Part shown: positions 36,003-46,216 of the stretch, in pieces
Position numbering within the stretch: position 1 is the stretch's first letter
Layout of the letters: the number at the start of each line of letters is the position of its first letter
NCBI RefSeq assembly: GCF_003815535.1
Contig: NZ_RPFZ01000001.1
Coordinates: forward strand, 124,001 to 188,000
DNA from: Aurantiacibacter spongiae
Lineage (GTDB): Bacteria; Pseudomonadota; Alphaproteobacteria; Sphingomonadales; Sphingomonadaceae
DNA length: 64,000 bases
Direction: 5' to 3'
Position numbers and translations under genes: made by a program
Notes under the pieces: generated by a model
The model's input: only the letters and a program-made list of their open reading frames with translations
Database searches by the model: none
What the model was told of the DNA's origin: nothing

Positions 36003-37307
36003 TCAGCCGGCCTGCTGCGCGGCGTAGATGGCCCACAGCCGAGCGATCGGCTCGCGCTGACCATCGACCTGACCAAAGGTCGTCTGCGCCGCGGCATAGT
36101 CGCCCTGCATGGTCTGGGCGATGCCGAGGCGGGTACGGGCAGTATCGGCGTCCGCACCCTTCTCGATCGCCAGCTGGTACATCTCGGCGGCCCGCGCGTA
36201 GTCATCGAGCGAATAGAGCACGTCGCCCGCGTTCATCGCATCGAGCGAATCGCCAGAACGGGCCTGCGCGATCGTCGTGTCGATCTCGCGCCGGTCGAGG
36301 GGCGCACGCTCGTCGACGATGGGCTTGACCTCGGTGTAATAGCTGTCGGTCGCGCTGAACTGGCCGTTCTGGAGGCCGAGCGCGAGGATGTCCCCGACCT
36401 CGTTCGCCATGATGCGCGGATCGAGATCCTCGATGAAACGGATCATGGTGGTCCGTTCGTCGAGCACGCCGGCGGCCTGCATCAGGCGATACAGATCGAC
36501 TCTCTGATCTTCCGGAAATTCGGTCAGCGCATTGACGACCTGGATGGCGTTCTTCCAGTTCTGCTCCGTCGGGTGGGTCTTGAGCAGCAGATCCGAAACG
36601 TCGACTGCCTGCGGCGCGAGTTCGCTGTCATAGGTGGTCTGCAACGCACGCAGGAGCCAGCGTTCGGGCACCGGCTGACCGGCGTCCAGCCGGCGCTGCG
36701 CCGCCTGGACGGTATAGTCCACGGCCGCGGTGGGATTGTCCTCGGCCACGTAGGACTGGATGATGATGTATTCCGGATCGTTACCCGGATCATTGTCATT
36801 GTCCGTGTAATTGGCCGCCATCGCCGCCTCCACGGCAGAACGCGCCGCGGCGTAATCACCCGCGTTGTAGGCAAGCTGGCCGACGAAGAAATTGAAGCGG
36901 GCGAGTTCGCTGGCCGGAACCGTGTTGGTCGCCAGCATCATTTCCAGCCCGCGGCGCTGGAGGGCGGGATCGTTCAGCTTGTTGCCGATCGACAGGATGA
37001 GATTGCCGGCCGCGTAGCGATCGTCGGGCGACTGGGCGGCAGCCTCGACCGATCCGATCTGCGCCCGCGCGCCTTCGGGATTGGCGGCCTCGCCTTCCAG
37101 CATGGCGGCGACGGGCTGGTAGACCTCGACGAAGGCGGGCGTGAATTCGCGCTGCCGTTCCTCTTGCTGCTGGTCCTGGGCCTGGGCAGGCGCGCTCAGC
37201 GCGAGCGATCCCAGCGCAGCGCCGCCCGCCAGCGCCGCGGCCATCGCCAGCCGGGCGACGGGACCGCGAACGGAATGGCGGCGAGTGGGATGGTTAGCGC
37301 GGTTCAT
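36003..37307 (-). CDS. exported TPR-like protein
   Basis: A 434-residue secreted helical-repeat protein. The signal peptide ends in APAQAQ (near residue 43); the mature protein is acidic with repeat-like helices (FNFFVGQLAYNAGDYAAARSAVEAAM, DVLYSLDDYARAAEMYQLAIEKGADADTARTRLGIAQTM). AGGAGAG sits nine bases before the ATG at 37307. It is divergent from gyrA across 277 bases. I know such proteins in erythrobacters only as hypothetical; a structural or assembly role is a guess. Confidence 0.68.
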   Translation of the reverse strand: MNRANHPTRRHSVRGPVARLAMAAALAGGAALGSLALSAPAQAQDQQQEERQREFTPAFVEVYQPVAAMLEGEAANPEGARAQIGSVEAAAQSPDDRYAAGNLILSIGNKLNDPALQRRGLEMMLATNTVPASELARFNFFVGQLAYNAGDYAAARSAVEAAMAANYTDNDNDPGNDPEYIIIQSYVAEDNPTAAVDYTVQAAQRRLDAGQPVPERWLLRALQTTYDSELAPQAVDVSDLLLKTHPTEQNWKNAIQVVNALTEFPEDQRVDLYRLMQAAGVLDERTTMIRFIEDLDPRIMANEVGDILALGLQNGQFSATDSYYTEVKPIVDERAPLDRREIDTTIAQARSGDSLDAMNAGDVLYSLDDYARAAEMYQLAIEKGADADTARTRLGIAQTMQGDYAAAQTTFGQVDGQREPIARLWAIYAAQQAG

Positions 37308-37584
37308 TGAAATTCTCTCCTGATATTACCTGTTTCGGGCAACTGAGTGCGCCCGGACATGCGGGCGGCGCCAATCGCATGAACGCCGCAGAATGCAAAT
37401 CTCTCCTACAAATCGGGCGCTGAATGCCGTTTTAACGGAATCGGCCCCGCCGCCGCCCGGCGGTGGCCCTGACATGTGGAAAAAACCGCGAATTGCGGCG
37501 CTTCGGCGGGTGGCAAACTGGCACTTTGACCGCCCCTTCCCTAGATTGCCGGGTATCAGGAACAGCGATGGATAACGCGTCCCC

Positions 37585-40380
37585 GTGAGCGACGACACAG
37601 ACACCCTTACCCCCCCGGCCGCGCCCGGCGAGTTCGACCGGATCGACATCGTCGAGGAAATGAAGACCAGCTATCTCGATTACGCGATGAGCGTGATCGT
37701 GAGCCGCGCGCTGCCCGACGTGCGCGACGGATTGAAGCCGGTCCATCGCCGCATCCTGTTCGCCGCGAACGAGGGCGGCTACGTCGCCGGGCGCCCCTAC
37801 CGCAAATCCGCGCTCGTGGTGGGTGACGTGATGGGTAAGTATCACCCCCACGGCGACAGCGCGATCTACGATGCGCTCGCGCGCATGGTGCAGCCGTGGT
37901 CCATGCGCGTCCCGCTGGTCGATGGCCAGGGCAATTTCGGCAGCATGGATCCCGATCCCCCGGCGGCCATGCGCTATACCGAAAGCCGCCTGGCGCGGGT
38001 TGCGAATTCGCTGCTCGACGATCTCGACAAGGACACGGTCGACTTCGTCGACAATTACGACGGATCGCGGCAGGAACCCTCGGTCCTCCCGGCGCGCTTC
38101 CCGAACCTGCTGGTCAACGGGGCCGGCGGTATCGCCGTGGGCATGGCGACCAACATTCCGCCGCACAATCTGGGCGAGGTGATCGACGCCTGCTTCGCCT
38201 ACATGGACGACCCGGGCGTGACGGCGGAGCAGCTGCACGAGATCGTGCCGGGGCCCGACTTTCCGACCGCCCCGCTCATCCTGGGACAGTCGGGCGCGAA
38301 GGCCGCCTACACCACTGGGCGCGGGTCCATCCTGATGCGCAGCCGGCACGAGATCGAGCGCGGCAAGGGCGACCGGGAGAGCATCGTGCTCACCTCCATC
38401 CCCTACCAGGTGGGAAAGGCCGGCCTGGTCGAGAAGATAGCCGATGCCGCCAAGGAACGGCGGATCGAGGGCATTTCGGACATCCGCGACGAATCGAGCC
38501 GCGCCGGCGTGCGCGTGGTGATCGACCTGAAGCGCGACGCCACGGCCGAAGTCGTGCTCAACCAGCTGTGGCGGCACACGCCCGCGCAATCGAGCTTCCC
38601 CGCCAACATGCTCGCCATTCGCGGCGGCCGGCCCGAGACGCTGGACCTGCGCGACTTCATCTCCAGCTTCATCGCGTTTCGCGAACAGGTCATCACCCGG
38701 CGCACCAAGTACGAACTGAACAAGGCGCGCGACCGGGCGCATGTATTGCTGGGCCTCGTCGTTGCCGTATCCAACCTGGACGAGGTCGTGGCGATGATCC
38801 GCGGTTCGTCCAATCCCGCCATCGCGCGCGAGAAGCTGATGGCGAAGGAATGGCCCATCGGCGACATCGCCCAGTACATCCGCCTGGTCGAAGCGATCGA
38901 GCCGACGGCGGACGAGGAAAGCGGCACCTACCAATTGAGCGAACGGCAGGTGAAGGCCATTCTCGACCTGCGCCTTCACCGTCTTACCGCGCTGGGCCGC
39001 GACGAGATCGGCGGCGAGCTGGAAGAGCTGGCCGAACGCATCCAGTACTACCTCTCGATTCTCGCCGACCGGGCGAAGCTCTACGGCGTCATGCGCGACG
39101 AATTGCAGGAGGTGCGCGATCAGTTCGCCACGCCGCGCCTGTCCGAGATCGCGCCGGCGTGGGACGGGCTGGAGGACGAGGATCTGATCGAGCGCGACGA
39201 CATGGTCGTGACGGTCACGCTCGATGGCTACATCAAGCGCACCCCGCTCTCCACCTTCCGCGCCCAGAACCGCGGCGGCAAGGGGCGTGCCGGCATGAGC
39301 ACGAAGGACGAGGATGCGGTGTCGAACATGTTCGTCACCAGCACGCACAATCCCGTGCTGTTCTTCTCCACCGCGGGCAAGGTCTACCGCCTGAAAGTCT
39401 GGAGGCTTCCCGAGGGTGCGGCGAACACGCGCGGGCGACCGATCGTGAACCTGCTGCCCTCGCTCGAGAAGGACGAGAGCATTGCCGCCGTACTGCCCTT
39501 GCCGGAAGACGAGGCGGCATGGGGTTCGCTCAACGTCGTCTTCGCGACCGCGCTCGGCAATGTGCGACGAAATTCGATGGATGCGTTCACCAACATTCCC
39601 TCCAACGGCAAGTTCGCCATGCGCTTCGACGAGGACAGCAAGGATCGCCTGATCGGCGTGAAGCTGCTGGAATCGGGCGACGACGTGCTGCTCGCCACCC
39701 GCATGGGCAAGGCCATCCGCTTCGCTGGCGAGGACGTGCGCGAATTCGTCAGCCGCACGTCTACCGGCGTGCGCGGAATGAAGTTCAAGGAGGCGGGCGA
39801 CGAGGTCGTGTCACTGTCGATCCTGAAGGGCGGTAGCGCCACCCCCGACGAGCGCGACGCCTATCTACGCGTCGCCCCCTGGAAGGCGGACGACGACGCG
39901 GTTCCGCTGTCGGACGATCACCGGGCGATGGCCGAAGAGGAAGAGTTCATTCTCACGGTCTGCGCCAATGGCTACGGCAAGCTGTCGAGCGCCTACGAAT
40001 ATCGCAGAGCCGGGCGCGGCGGCATGGGCATAACCAATATCGACAACATCGCCCGCAACGGACCCGTCGTGGCCAGCTTCACGGCGACCAAGGCTGACCA
40101 GCTCATGCTCGTCACCGATCAGGCCAAGCTCATTCGCATCGGTCTCGATTCGTTGCGGGTCATCGGTCGCGGCAGCGCCGGCGTGCGTCTCTTCAACGTC
40201 GGCAGGAACGAGCATGTCGTCTCGGTCGTGCGCATCGACGAGGACGAGACGCCGGAGAACGAGGCGGAGGAAGCCGTCGCCGAGGAAATGGCCGCGCGGC
40301 GCGGCGGAGACGATGTCACGAGCCCGGACACCACCGCCCACTCGGACGGCAATATCGAAGGCGAGCCGGACTCCGGTTAA
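37585..40380 (+). CDS. gyrA: DNA gyrase subunit A
   Basis: A 931-residue gyrase A chain, which breaks and rejoins DNA to introduce negative supercoils with GyrB. Catalytic tyrosine is Y131 (AAMRYTES). The quinolone-resistance region reads [18 protein letters not shown], with S92 and D96 at the positions of E. coli S83 and D87, that is, wild type. The C-terminal beta-pinwheel holds the GyrA box as QNRGGKG near residue 560, distinguishing it from ParC. An acidic tail ([16 protein letters not shown]) follows. GTG start at 37585; the nearby ATG at 37568 is out of frame. Confidence 0.95.
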   Translation: MSDDTDTLTPPAAPGEFDRIDIVEEMKTSYLDYAMSVIVSRALPDVRDGLKPVHRRILFAANEGGYVAGRPYRKSALVVGDVMGKYHPHGDSAIYDALARMVQPWSMRVPLVDGQGNFGSMDPDPPAAMRYTESRLARVANSLLDDLDKDTVDFVDNYDGSRQEPSVLPARFPNLLVNGAGGIAVGMATNIPPHNLGEVIDACFAYMDDPGVTAEQLHEIVPGPDFPTAPLILGQSGAKAAYTTGRGSILMRSRHEIERGKGDRESIVLTSIPYQVGKAGLVEKIADAAKERRIEGISDIRDESSRAGVRVVIDLKRDATAEVVLNQLWRHTPAQSSFPANMLAIRGGRPETLDLRDFISSFIAFREQVITRRTKYELNKARDRAHVLLGLVVAVSNLDEVVAMIRGSSNPAIAREKLMAKEWPIGDIAQYIRLVEAIEPTADEESGTYQLSERQVKAILDLRLHRLTALGRDEIGGELEELAERIQYYLSILADRAKLYGVMRDELQEVRDQFATPRLSEIAPAWDGLEDEDLIERDDMVVTVTLDGYIKRTPLSTFRAQNRGGKGRAGMSTKDEDAVSNMFVTSTHNPVLFFSTAGKVYRLKVWRLPEGAANTRGRPIVNLLPSLEKDESIAAVLPLPEDEAAWGSLNVVFATALGNVRRNSMDAFTNIPSNGKFAMRFDEDSKDRLIGVKLLESGDDVLLATRMGKAIRFAGEDVREFVSRTSTGVRGMKFKEAGDEVVSLSILKGGSATPDERDAYLRVAPWKADDDAVPLSDDHRAMAEEEEFILTVCANGYGKLSSAYEYRRAGRGGMGITNIDNIARNGPVVASFTATKADQLMLVTDQAKLIRIGLDSLRVIGRGSAGVRLFNVGRNEHVVSVVRIDEDETPENEAEEAVAEEMAARRGGDDVTSPDTTAHSDGNIEGEPDSG

Positions 40381-40500
40381 GGCTACTCGCCCGCAATACG
40401 CTCGCAATCGCCCGCATTGCGTTCGTCCGAAGTCGGACGGCCGGGCGGGCGTCCCTCTCCGGCGCGGGGTTCGGATCGTTCGCTCCGCCCGCGCCTGACC

Positions 40501-41196
40501 TCAGTGAGCCGTCTCCCTTCCTCCTTGCACGACGCGCAGTTCTGGATCGCGCTTGCGCAGCGTCGTTATCACCCCGATGCAGATCAGGAACTGCCCGAGA
40601 TAATAGATCGGCCAGACCAGATATTGCGGAACGTCGCTGCCCGAAAGCGGGCCCATTTCGGCGAACAGCAGCATGTCCGACAGCAGGAACAGCATCGCCC
40701 CCGCCCCCACCCGGTAGCGCGGGAAGCTGCTCGCCCATGCGCCCGATGCCATCGCGCCAAGGGCCAGCGCATAGAATGCGGTCGGCAACGCCATCGTGCG
40801 GTCGTAGGGGAAGAAATAGGCGATGGCAGGCGTCAGGATCAGCGTCAGACCCACGACCCAGCTTTGCGTCTTTGTCAGTGCGGGGCGACGGTTTCTGAGG
40901 AACACGCCGAGCGCCAGCACGTGAAAGGCGAAGAACAGCAAGGCGCCGATCGTCCGGTCGAACATGATGCCCATGTCCCCCAGCGCCGCCGCGGCCATCG
41001 CCCAGGCGAGCAGATGCGCGTCGGGGCTGGAATGGCGCATGTAGGCGTAAACCGCCAGCAATCCGACCGCGCTGCCCTTCAGCGGGATGAGCCACAGTTC
41101 GGGGACGTCGCTCGCCCGCAGGTAGTAGAAGGCCAGCGCCGCCGCGACGCTGAGCAGCAGGAAGGGGCGTTTCTGAGCGAGTGCGCGCTTGGGCAT
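40501..41196 (-). CDS. lysoplasmalogenase-like YhhN family membrane protein
   Basis: A 231-residue protein with about eight hydrophobic segments and the YhhN/TMEM86 patterns: LWLIPLKGSAVGLLAVYA, AAALGDMGIMFD (the conserved aspartate) and AGAMLFLLSDMLLF. Eukaryotic members cleave the vinyl ether of lysoplasmalogen; the bacterial substrate is not known. Start ATG at 41196 is 66 bases from the divergent trmFO start. Converges on gyrA, from which it is separated by 120 bases holding only a small hairpin (40426-40439). Confidence 0.8.
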   Translation of the reverse strand: MPKRALAQKRPFLLLSVAAALAFYYLRASDVPELWLIPLKGSAVGLLAVYAYMRHSSPDAHLLAWAMAAAALGDMGIMFDRTIGALLFFAFHVLALGVFLRNRRPALTKTQSWVVGLTLILTPAIAYFFPYDRTMALPTAFYALALGAMASGAWASSFPRYRVGAGAMLFLLSDMLLFAEMGPLSGSDVPQYLVWPIYYLGQFLICIGVITTLRKRDPELRVVQGGRETAH

Positions 41197-41262
41197 GGTA
41201 CGGGCGCCTAACGCGGCATGCAGGTTTGCGCCAGCGGCTTTGCGGGCCTATCTGCGCGAACG

Positions 41263-42630
41263 ATGACCCATGACGTTCACATCATCGGCGGCGGACTCGC
41301 TGGCAGCGAGGCCGCCTGGCAACTGGCGTTGCGGGGCGTCAGCGTGCGCCTGTCCGAAATGCGCGGCGGCGGCGGATCGACCCCGGCTCACCAGACCGAT
41401 GGGCTTGCCGAACTGGTCTGCTCCAATTCCTTCCGCAGCGACGACGACACGAGGAACGCCGTCGGCCTGCTGCATCACGAGATGCGGCGGCTCGATAGTC
41501 TGGTGATGCGGGCGGGCGAACGGGCACGTGTGCCCGCCGGAAGCGCGATGGCGGTGGATCGCGACGTCTTCAGCGAGGAGGTGCAGCGCACGCTGGACGA
41601 GCACCCCCGCGTCACCGTTGTGCGCGAAGTGGTGGAGACGCTGCCCGAAGCCGGCCTCACCATCGTTGCCACCGGCCCGCTGACCGCCGCCCGGCTGGCC
41701 GAGAGCATCGTCGGCGCTACGGGCGCGGACCGGCTCGCCTTCTTCGATGCCATCGCCCCCATCGTTCACCGCGAGAGCATCGACATGGACGTGTGCTGGA
41801 TCCAGTCGCGCTGGAACAAGCGGACCAAGGCATCGAACGACGGCGGCGATTACATCAATTGCCCGATGATCAAGGAGCAGTACGAGGCCTTCGTCCAGGG
41901 ACTGCTCGACGCCGAAAAGGGCGAGTTCAAGGAGTGGGAGGCCGGAACCCCCTATTTCGATGGCTGCATGCCGATCGAGGTGATGGCGGAGCGCGGGGTG
42001 GAGACGTTGCGCTACGGTCCCATGAAGGGGGTGGGCCTCGACAATCCGCACGATCGTACGCCGGAGCATCCGCAGGGGCGCTGGCCCTACGCCGTCGTGC
42101 AACTGCGACAGGACAATGCGCTCGGCACGCTGTGGAACATGGTCGGCTTCCAGACCAAGATGAAATGGGGTGCGCAGAAGGAACTGTTCCGCACCATCCC
42201 GGGGCTGGAAAAGGCGGAGTTCGCGCGTCTGGGCGGCATGCACCGCAATACGTTCATCAACTCGCCCTTGCTTCTGGACCGGCAGCTGCGCCTGAAATCG
42301 GCGCCGCATATCCGCTTCGCCGGGCAGATTACCGGGTGCGAGGGTTATGTCGAAAGCAGTGCCGTAGGGTTGATGGCCGGCATCATGACGGCAACCGAGC
42401 TGACGGGCGAAAGCTGGACGCCGCCGCCCGCGACGAGTGCGATGGGAGCGCTGCTGTCGCACATCACCGGCGATGCGGAGGCAACCCACTTTCAGCCGAT
42501 GAACGTCAATTTCGGACTGTTCCCGCCGATGCACGAGGTGAAGAAGAAGCAGCGCAAGGAGGCTTATACCTCGCGCGCCAAGACCGATTTCGGCGAGTGG
42601 TTAACGCAGATCGAGCGCGTGCCCGCCTAG
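41263..42630 (+). CDS. trmFO: folate-dependent tRNA (uracil-5-)-methyltransferase
   Basis: A 455-residue FAD/folate enzyme that makes 5-methyluridine 54 of tRNA with methylenetetrahydrofolate as carbon source. The Rossmann FAD site is [17 protein letters not shown] at residues 4-20, followed by SNSFRSDD and, late in the protein, the [19 protein letters not shown] block. The ATG at 41263 starts the conserved N-terminus; an extended frame from 41218 is not conserved. TrmFO replaces SAM-dependent TrmA in many alphaproteobacteria. Confidence 0.94.
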   Translation: MTHDVHIIGGGLAGSEAAWQLALRGVSVRLSEMRGGGGSTPAHQTDGLAELVCSNSFRSDDDTRNAVGLLHHEMRRLDSLVMRAGERARVPAGSAMAVDRDVFSEEVQRTLDEHPRVTVVREVVETLPEAGLTIVATGPLTAARLAESIVGATGADRLAFFDAIAPIVHRESIDMDVCWIQSRWNKRTKASNDGGDYINCPMIKEQYEAFVQGLLDAEKGEFKEWEAGTPYFDGCMPIEVMAERGVETLRYGPMKGVGLDNPHDRTPEHPQGRWPYAVVQLRQDNALGTLWNMVGFQTKMKWGAQKELFRTIPGLEKAEFARLGGMHRNTFINSPLLLDRQLRLKSAPHIRFAGQITGCEGYVESSAVGLMAGIMTATELTGESWTPPPATSAMGALLSHITGDAEATHFQPMNVNFGLFPPMHEVKKKQRKEAYTSRAKTDFGEWLTQIERVPA

Positions 42631-42634
42631 ACTT

Positions 42635-43099
42635 TCAGCAGCGGCAGCTCGGCGTGCTGCGCGGTTTGGGCGCGCTGGTCGCGAATTCGGCGGCCGTCAG
42701 TTCGCGATTGCCGTCCGCGTCCATCTCGTCGAAACGGTCCGCCGTAGTGACGGCCCACTCCTCGAAGGTGAGGAGGTTGTTGCCATCCACGTCCAGCCGG
42801 CGGAAGCCATCCGTGCGGGTGGAGAGCATCTCGTTCCGGGTGATCTTCAGGTCGCGGTTGCGGTCGTAGCGGAAGAAGCGGCGCTGTTCGCGCGTCAGTT
42901 CGCTCGCTTCGGGCGGCGCGGGGCCGTGCAGATCGCCGACATCGGCGCTGGACAAGGCATCGGGATCGTCTGGCGCGGCGATATCGACTTCCGGCGGAGG
43001 CGCGCCGCGCTCCACCTCGGCGCGGCCCTGCCACCAGAACATTCCCACCGCCACGAGCACCAGCGCGCCGAACGCGCCCAGAATCACCTTGTTCATCAT
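42635..43099 (-). CDS. membrane-anchored EF-hand protein
   Basis: A 154-residue protein with one N-terminal hydrophobic anchor (residues 5-22), an acidic/Pro linker and three canonical 12-residue EF-hand loops: D79-E90, D103-E114 and D127-E138, with Asp/Asn at positions 1, 3, 5 and Glu at 12. It should bind calcium in the periplasm. Signal cleavage versus anchoring cannot be decided. It converges with trmFO with four bases between stops. Role unknown. Confidence 0.82.
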   Translation of the reverse strand: MMNKVILGAFGALVLVAVGMFWWQGRAEVERGAPPPEVDIAAPDDPDALSSADVGDLHGPAPPEASELTREQRRFFRYDRNRDLKITRNEMLSTRTDGFRRLDVDGNNLLTFEEWAVTTADRFDEMDADGNRELTAAEFATSAPKPRSTPSCRC

Positions 43100-43123
43100 C
43101 GCGCCCCCCTAACCGCCTGACGC

Positions 43124-43780
43124 TTAGCGCCCGGTAAGCCCGCTTCGCAAGGCAACCGTCATCGCGCCGGGTCCGTCGAGCAATTCCTTGCTGCTCCGGG
43201 CAACGGCGCGGAGCGACAAGGCGCGCAGCACCGCGAGGGGGCGAAGGGGGCGGTCGAGACGCGGCGTGGCGGCCCGCCCGGCTTCAAGCATTCCCTCGAC
43301 CTGCCGGCGCTCGGCACCTGGCGGCAGGTTCAGCGCGAGATCGGCCAGAGCGTGGATTGCGGCAGACCTCTCGACGAGGGGCGCATCGATCCGGCTTCCC
43401 ACGCCTTCGGCAAGGGCCGCCCAGGCTCCGGCATGGCCCGCTGCATAGGAATCTGCCTCTTCCCGCCCAAGCGATTCCGCCAGCAGTATCTCCCAGCCAT
43501 CGACCAGGGCTTCCAGCCGCTTCGTGTCGCCCCGCCAGCGGGCCAGCGCGGCCAGCAGAGGTTCGCCCGCTGGCCAGTCCTCGGGGGATTGCCGGAAGCG
43601 GTCGCGCCACCACGCCAGCTTCATCTGCGCGATCACGGGCTCGCTCGCCTGGCGCAGCACACCGCCAAGACGCTGGTTGAGCGCGAGAAGCGCGAGGATA
43701 TCGCCGGCCGCCCGGCACGGGGCGTAGGACAGGGCCAGCCGGTGAGCGAGCGGCAACGTGTCGAGAAGATCGTCGTCCAT
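43124..43780 (-). CDS. squalene/phytoene-synthase-like protein (NDUFAF6-type)
   Basis: A 218-residue protein of the trans-isoprenyl diphosphate synthase fold. It shows LALSYAPCRAAGDILALLALNQRLGGVLRQASEPVIAQMKLAWWRDR in segments matching NDUFAF6-like proteins, but the two DxxxD metal motifs of true squalene or phytoene synthases are not evident, so it is probably a non-catalytic assembly-factor-like member. The ATG at 43780 is favoured; a TTG at 43816 is possible. 24 bases downstream of its stop is the EF-hand gene on the same strand. Confidence 0.68.
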   Translation of the reverse strand: MDDDLLDTLPLAHRLALSYAPCRAAGDILALLALNQRLGGVLRQASEPVIAQMKLAWWRDRFRQSPEDWPAGEPLLAALARWRGDTKRLEALVDGWEILLAESLGREEADSYAAGHAGAWAALAEGVGSRIDAPLVERSAAIHALADLALNLPPGAERRQVEGMLEAGRAATPRLDRPLRPLAVLRALSLRAVARSSKELLDGPGAMTVALRSGLTGR

Positions 43781-44108
43781 CGCGACCGGCATCGGTATCG
43801 CACACAGCCGCGTCAAGCCTCGCGCCGCTGTTCCTTCGAGCGAATATTACCGAATTAACCAGTAATCTTGGCGATTTCTCCACGCCCGTTCGGGCAGGAT
43901 GCACGGCGAGCGGGCGCTGACGATTCGTTCGTGGAAGGAAGGGCAATGCCAGACCTGCCGTTTGACCGCCCCATGCACCGCATCCGACCCGCCCCACGCC
44001 TCGCAGACGATGGGTAGCGAAGTGTTAACCGTGCTTCTTCACACGGTGGTTACCAACCGATGAGTATTTCCGACTGACAAATCTCAACTTTGCGCAAGGT
44101 TCCGCCCC
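43781..44108. other. intergenic region upstream of the Tad-like cluster
   Basis: About 330 bases with no long gene. It separates the minus-strand squalene/phytoene-synthase-like gene from the plus-strand Tad genes, so it must hold both promoters. It contains one 23-codon open frame with a strong Shine-Dalgarno (listed separately) and an imperfect dyad (ACCGTG ... CACGGT) near 44027-44046. No convincing -35/-10 pair was found. Confidence 0.5.
43946..44017 (+). CDS. possible 23-residue small protein
   Basis: ATG at 43946 preceded by GGAAGGAAGG at six to fifteen bases, an unusually strong ribosome site, and followed by 23 codons to TAG. The peptide is basic and proline-rich (MPDLPFDRPMHRIRPAPRLA) with no known motif. 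It could be a leader peptide for the Tad-like genes 91 bases downstream, or chance. Confidence 0.22.
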   Translation: MPDLPFDRPMHRIRPAPRLADDG

Positions 44109-45704
44109 ATGATCAGGAAAATCGCTCGCAAACTCGCCGGATTGTGCCGCTGCAACAGCGGCAACGCGACCATGCTCGTGGCGCTGGGTATGCCGGTGCT
44201 GATCGGCGGTGCCGGGCTCGGCGTCGACTTGACGCAGTGGTACATGTGGAAGCGCGAACTGCAATTCGCGGTAGATCAGGCCGCCGTGGCCGGGGCCTGG
44301 GCCCGTGCCGAGGAGGAAACCGAGGGCGACTACATCACCCGCGCGCAGCAGGAATTCGCCGCCAATCTTTCCGTCACCGGCGACGAGACGACCATCCCGG
44401 ACGTTCGGCTCGCCAATTTCGCCGCCGGCACGGACAATTCGGTCGCGGTATCGGCCAGCTGGGGCAAGCGCCTGCCCTTCTCCAGCATCCTGACCGACCA
44501 GAGCGCGTCGATCTATGCCTATGCCCAGGCGAGCTTCGAAGAGGGTCGCACCTTCACTAGCTGCCTTATCGCGACGGATGATGACGATTACGGCGCCGTT
44601 ACCATCGGGGGCAGTTCCATACTGACAGCAAGCTGCGGCATTGCCGCGCTATCGACAAACGCTACCGCCGTCGCGGTCAACGGGAACCCGACCGTTGATG
44701 CCGGCTGGATTCTCGCAGCCGGCGGTATCGATCAGTGGCTGAAAGATAACACCGACGACATCATCCTCGAATACATGTCCGGCCTTGTCGATCCATACAA
44801 GGAATTAACGCCCCCGGATCCGGCGAATTCTAGGGTCAACCGTACCTATAGCTGCGCTCAGCAGGCTGCCACGAGAAAGGCGGACGTGTCTGTCCGGACC
44901 GTGGTGTCCTATTCATATTACGTCGGACAGAATAAAAACAACAATACCGCGTGGAACAATCTTGCGGCGAAGCAGAATAGTGATTCGACGACCGTGACGC
45001 GCGATCAGCTCGTCTCCCAGAATACGAATTCGGGGACTACGACGGATGGACCGAACGAAGAGTGGACCGCTATTGGTGGTTCGAAAAAGGATACCAAGTG
45101 GGAAAAGAAGACAACGACGACGACCACGACGATATCCAATGTTCGAAATGAAGGCGGGCAAACGGCGGGCAACGTTGTTCCGGGAACCTACTCCGGTATT
45201 CATGTGAAATGCGCGACGACGTTTCAGCCAGGCGTCTACGTGATCGACGGCGGAACCGTGAAGATAACGGGACAGCATGAAGTCACGGGATCGAGCGTCA
45301 TGTTCGTTCTCAAAAATGGGGCGAGCATCGATATTTCCGGCGGCGCGAACATCAACCTCACCGCAATCCAGGCATCAGACCTCATCGCCGACGGCATACC
45401 TGCTGACGAAGCGAATCGGTTGGCTGGCCTTATGATTTTCGAAGATCCGCAGGGCGACGGTGCGGGCCAGAACGGTAACAAAATCAATGGTAATTCGAAC
45501 ACGATCCTGAACGGTACGATCTACCTCCCGAAAAGCGGCGTGGATTTTCGCGGAACTGCCGGGGTTACAAGCCAGTGCCTGATGATCGCGGCAGCCACCA
45601 TCACCATTGGCGGCAATGCGAACATGAGCACTTTCTGTCCGGCGAATTCGGCAGAGGATACGACAGTCCTGACGACCGCCGCCAAGGTGAGGCTCGTGGC
45701 ATGA
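44109..45704 (+). CDS. TadG-like Flp pilus-assembly protein, large
   Basis: A 531-residue protein. A short basic N-terminus and one hydrophobic segment (residues about 22-42, GNATMLVALGMPVLIGGAGLGVDL) give the TadE/TadG pattern, with the following long helix of pilin-like pseudopilins. The middle (residues about 235-350) is polar and low-complexity with a run of seven threonines; the C-terminal part (PGVYVIDGGTVKITG, GASIDISGGANINLTA) suggests a beta-helix. It is the first gene of six, and its stop overlaps the next ATG. Role: secreted or anchored minor pilus component, inferred. Confidence 0.78.
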   Translation: MIRKIARKLAGLCRCNSGNATMLVALGMPVLIGGAGLGVDLTQWYMWKRELQFAVDQAAVAGAWARAEEETEGDYITRAQQEFAANLSVTGDETTIPDVRLANFAAGTDNSVAVSASWGKRLPFSSILTDQSASIYAYAQASFEEGRTFTSCLIATDDDDYGAVTIGGSSILTASCGIAALSTNATAVAVNGNPTVDAGWILAAGGIDQWLKDNTDDIILEYMSGLVDPYKELTPPDPANSRVNRTYSCAQQAATRKADVSVRTVVSYSYYVGQNKNNNTAWNNLAAKQNSDSTTVTRDQLVSQNTNSGTTTDGPNEEWTAIGGSKKDTKWEKKTTTTTTTISNVRNEGGQTAGNVVPGTYSGIHVKCATTFQPGVYVIDGGTVKITGQHEVTGSSVMFVLKNGASIDISGGANINLTAIQASDLIADGIPADEANRLAGLMIFEDPQGDGAGQNGNKINGNSNTILNGTIYLPKSGVDFRGTAGVTSQCLMIAAATITIGGNANMSTFCPANSAEDTTVLTTAAKVRLVA

Positions 45705-46216
45705 TGCGCTGGCTCGCCCGCACGGTCCGCCCGACCGCCCTTGACGCCGACGAGCGCGGATCGATGGCGATCGAGACGGCCATCGTCGCCCCCGTGCTGC
45801 TGTGCATGGCACTGGGCGGGTTCGAAGTCAGCTCGATGGTCGCGCGTCAGACCGAATTGCAGAGCGCAGCGGCCGAGGCCGCAGCGGTAGTGCGCGCCGT
45901 CTCTCCCGAGACGGCTGCGGAACGGCGAACCGTCCGCAACATCGTCGCCACCTCCATCTGCGGCAACGACACACCCGACACGTCCGGCGATGCAGCGACC
46001 TGCGGGGCGAGCAACCAGACCAGCGTGACCGTCACGCCTCTTGTCCGCTGCGGCACGGCGACAAGCTATGTCGCGAGCGGCACGGATTGCGGCGCGCAAG
46101 CGACCTACAAGTTCATCCGAGTCGATCTGGCCGACCGCTACGATCCGATCTGGACGAAGTGGGGCATAACCAACGGGTTCAACTACAACATGAGCCGGAC
46201 GGTGCAGGTGGGATGA
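45701..46216 (+). CDS. TadE-family pilus-assembly protein 1
   Basis: A 171-residue TadE-like protein: DERGSMAIETAIVAPVLLCMALGGFEVSSMVARQ near residues 17-50 is the conserved G-x(3)-E-hydrophobic signature. The rest is exported with four cysteines (CGNDTPD, ATCGASN, VRCGTA, TDCGAQ), probably two disulfides. Overlaps its upstream neighbour by four bases and its downstream neighbour by four bases (ATGA in both cases). Minor pilin role inferred. Confidence 0.8.
   Translation: MMRWLARTVRPTALDADERGSMAIETAIVAPVLLCMALGGFEVSSMVARQTELQSAAAEAAAVVRAVSPETAAERRTVRNIVATSICGNDTPDTSGDAATCGASNQTSVTVTPLVRCGTATSYVASGTDCGAQATYKFIRVDLADRYDPIWTKWGITNGFNYNMSRTVQVG

Noticed and set aside
37308-37584. gyrA promoter
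   Set aside because: TTGACC and TAGATT are only ten bases apart; no correctly spaced pair was found.
37432-39348. 638-codon minus-strand frame over gyrA
   Set aside because: Antisense shadow of gyrA with no family likeness.
40426-40439. Hairpin GTCCGA-AG-TCGGAC after gyrA as a terminator
   Set aside because: Only six base pairs with a two-base loop and no T-run.
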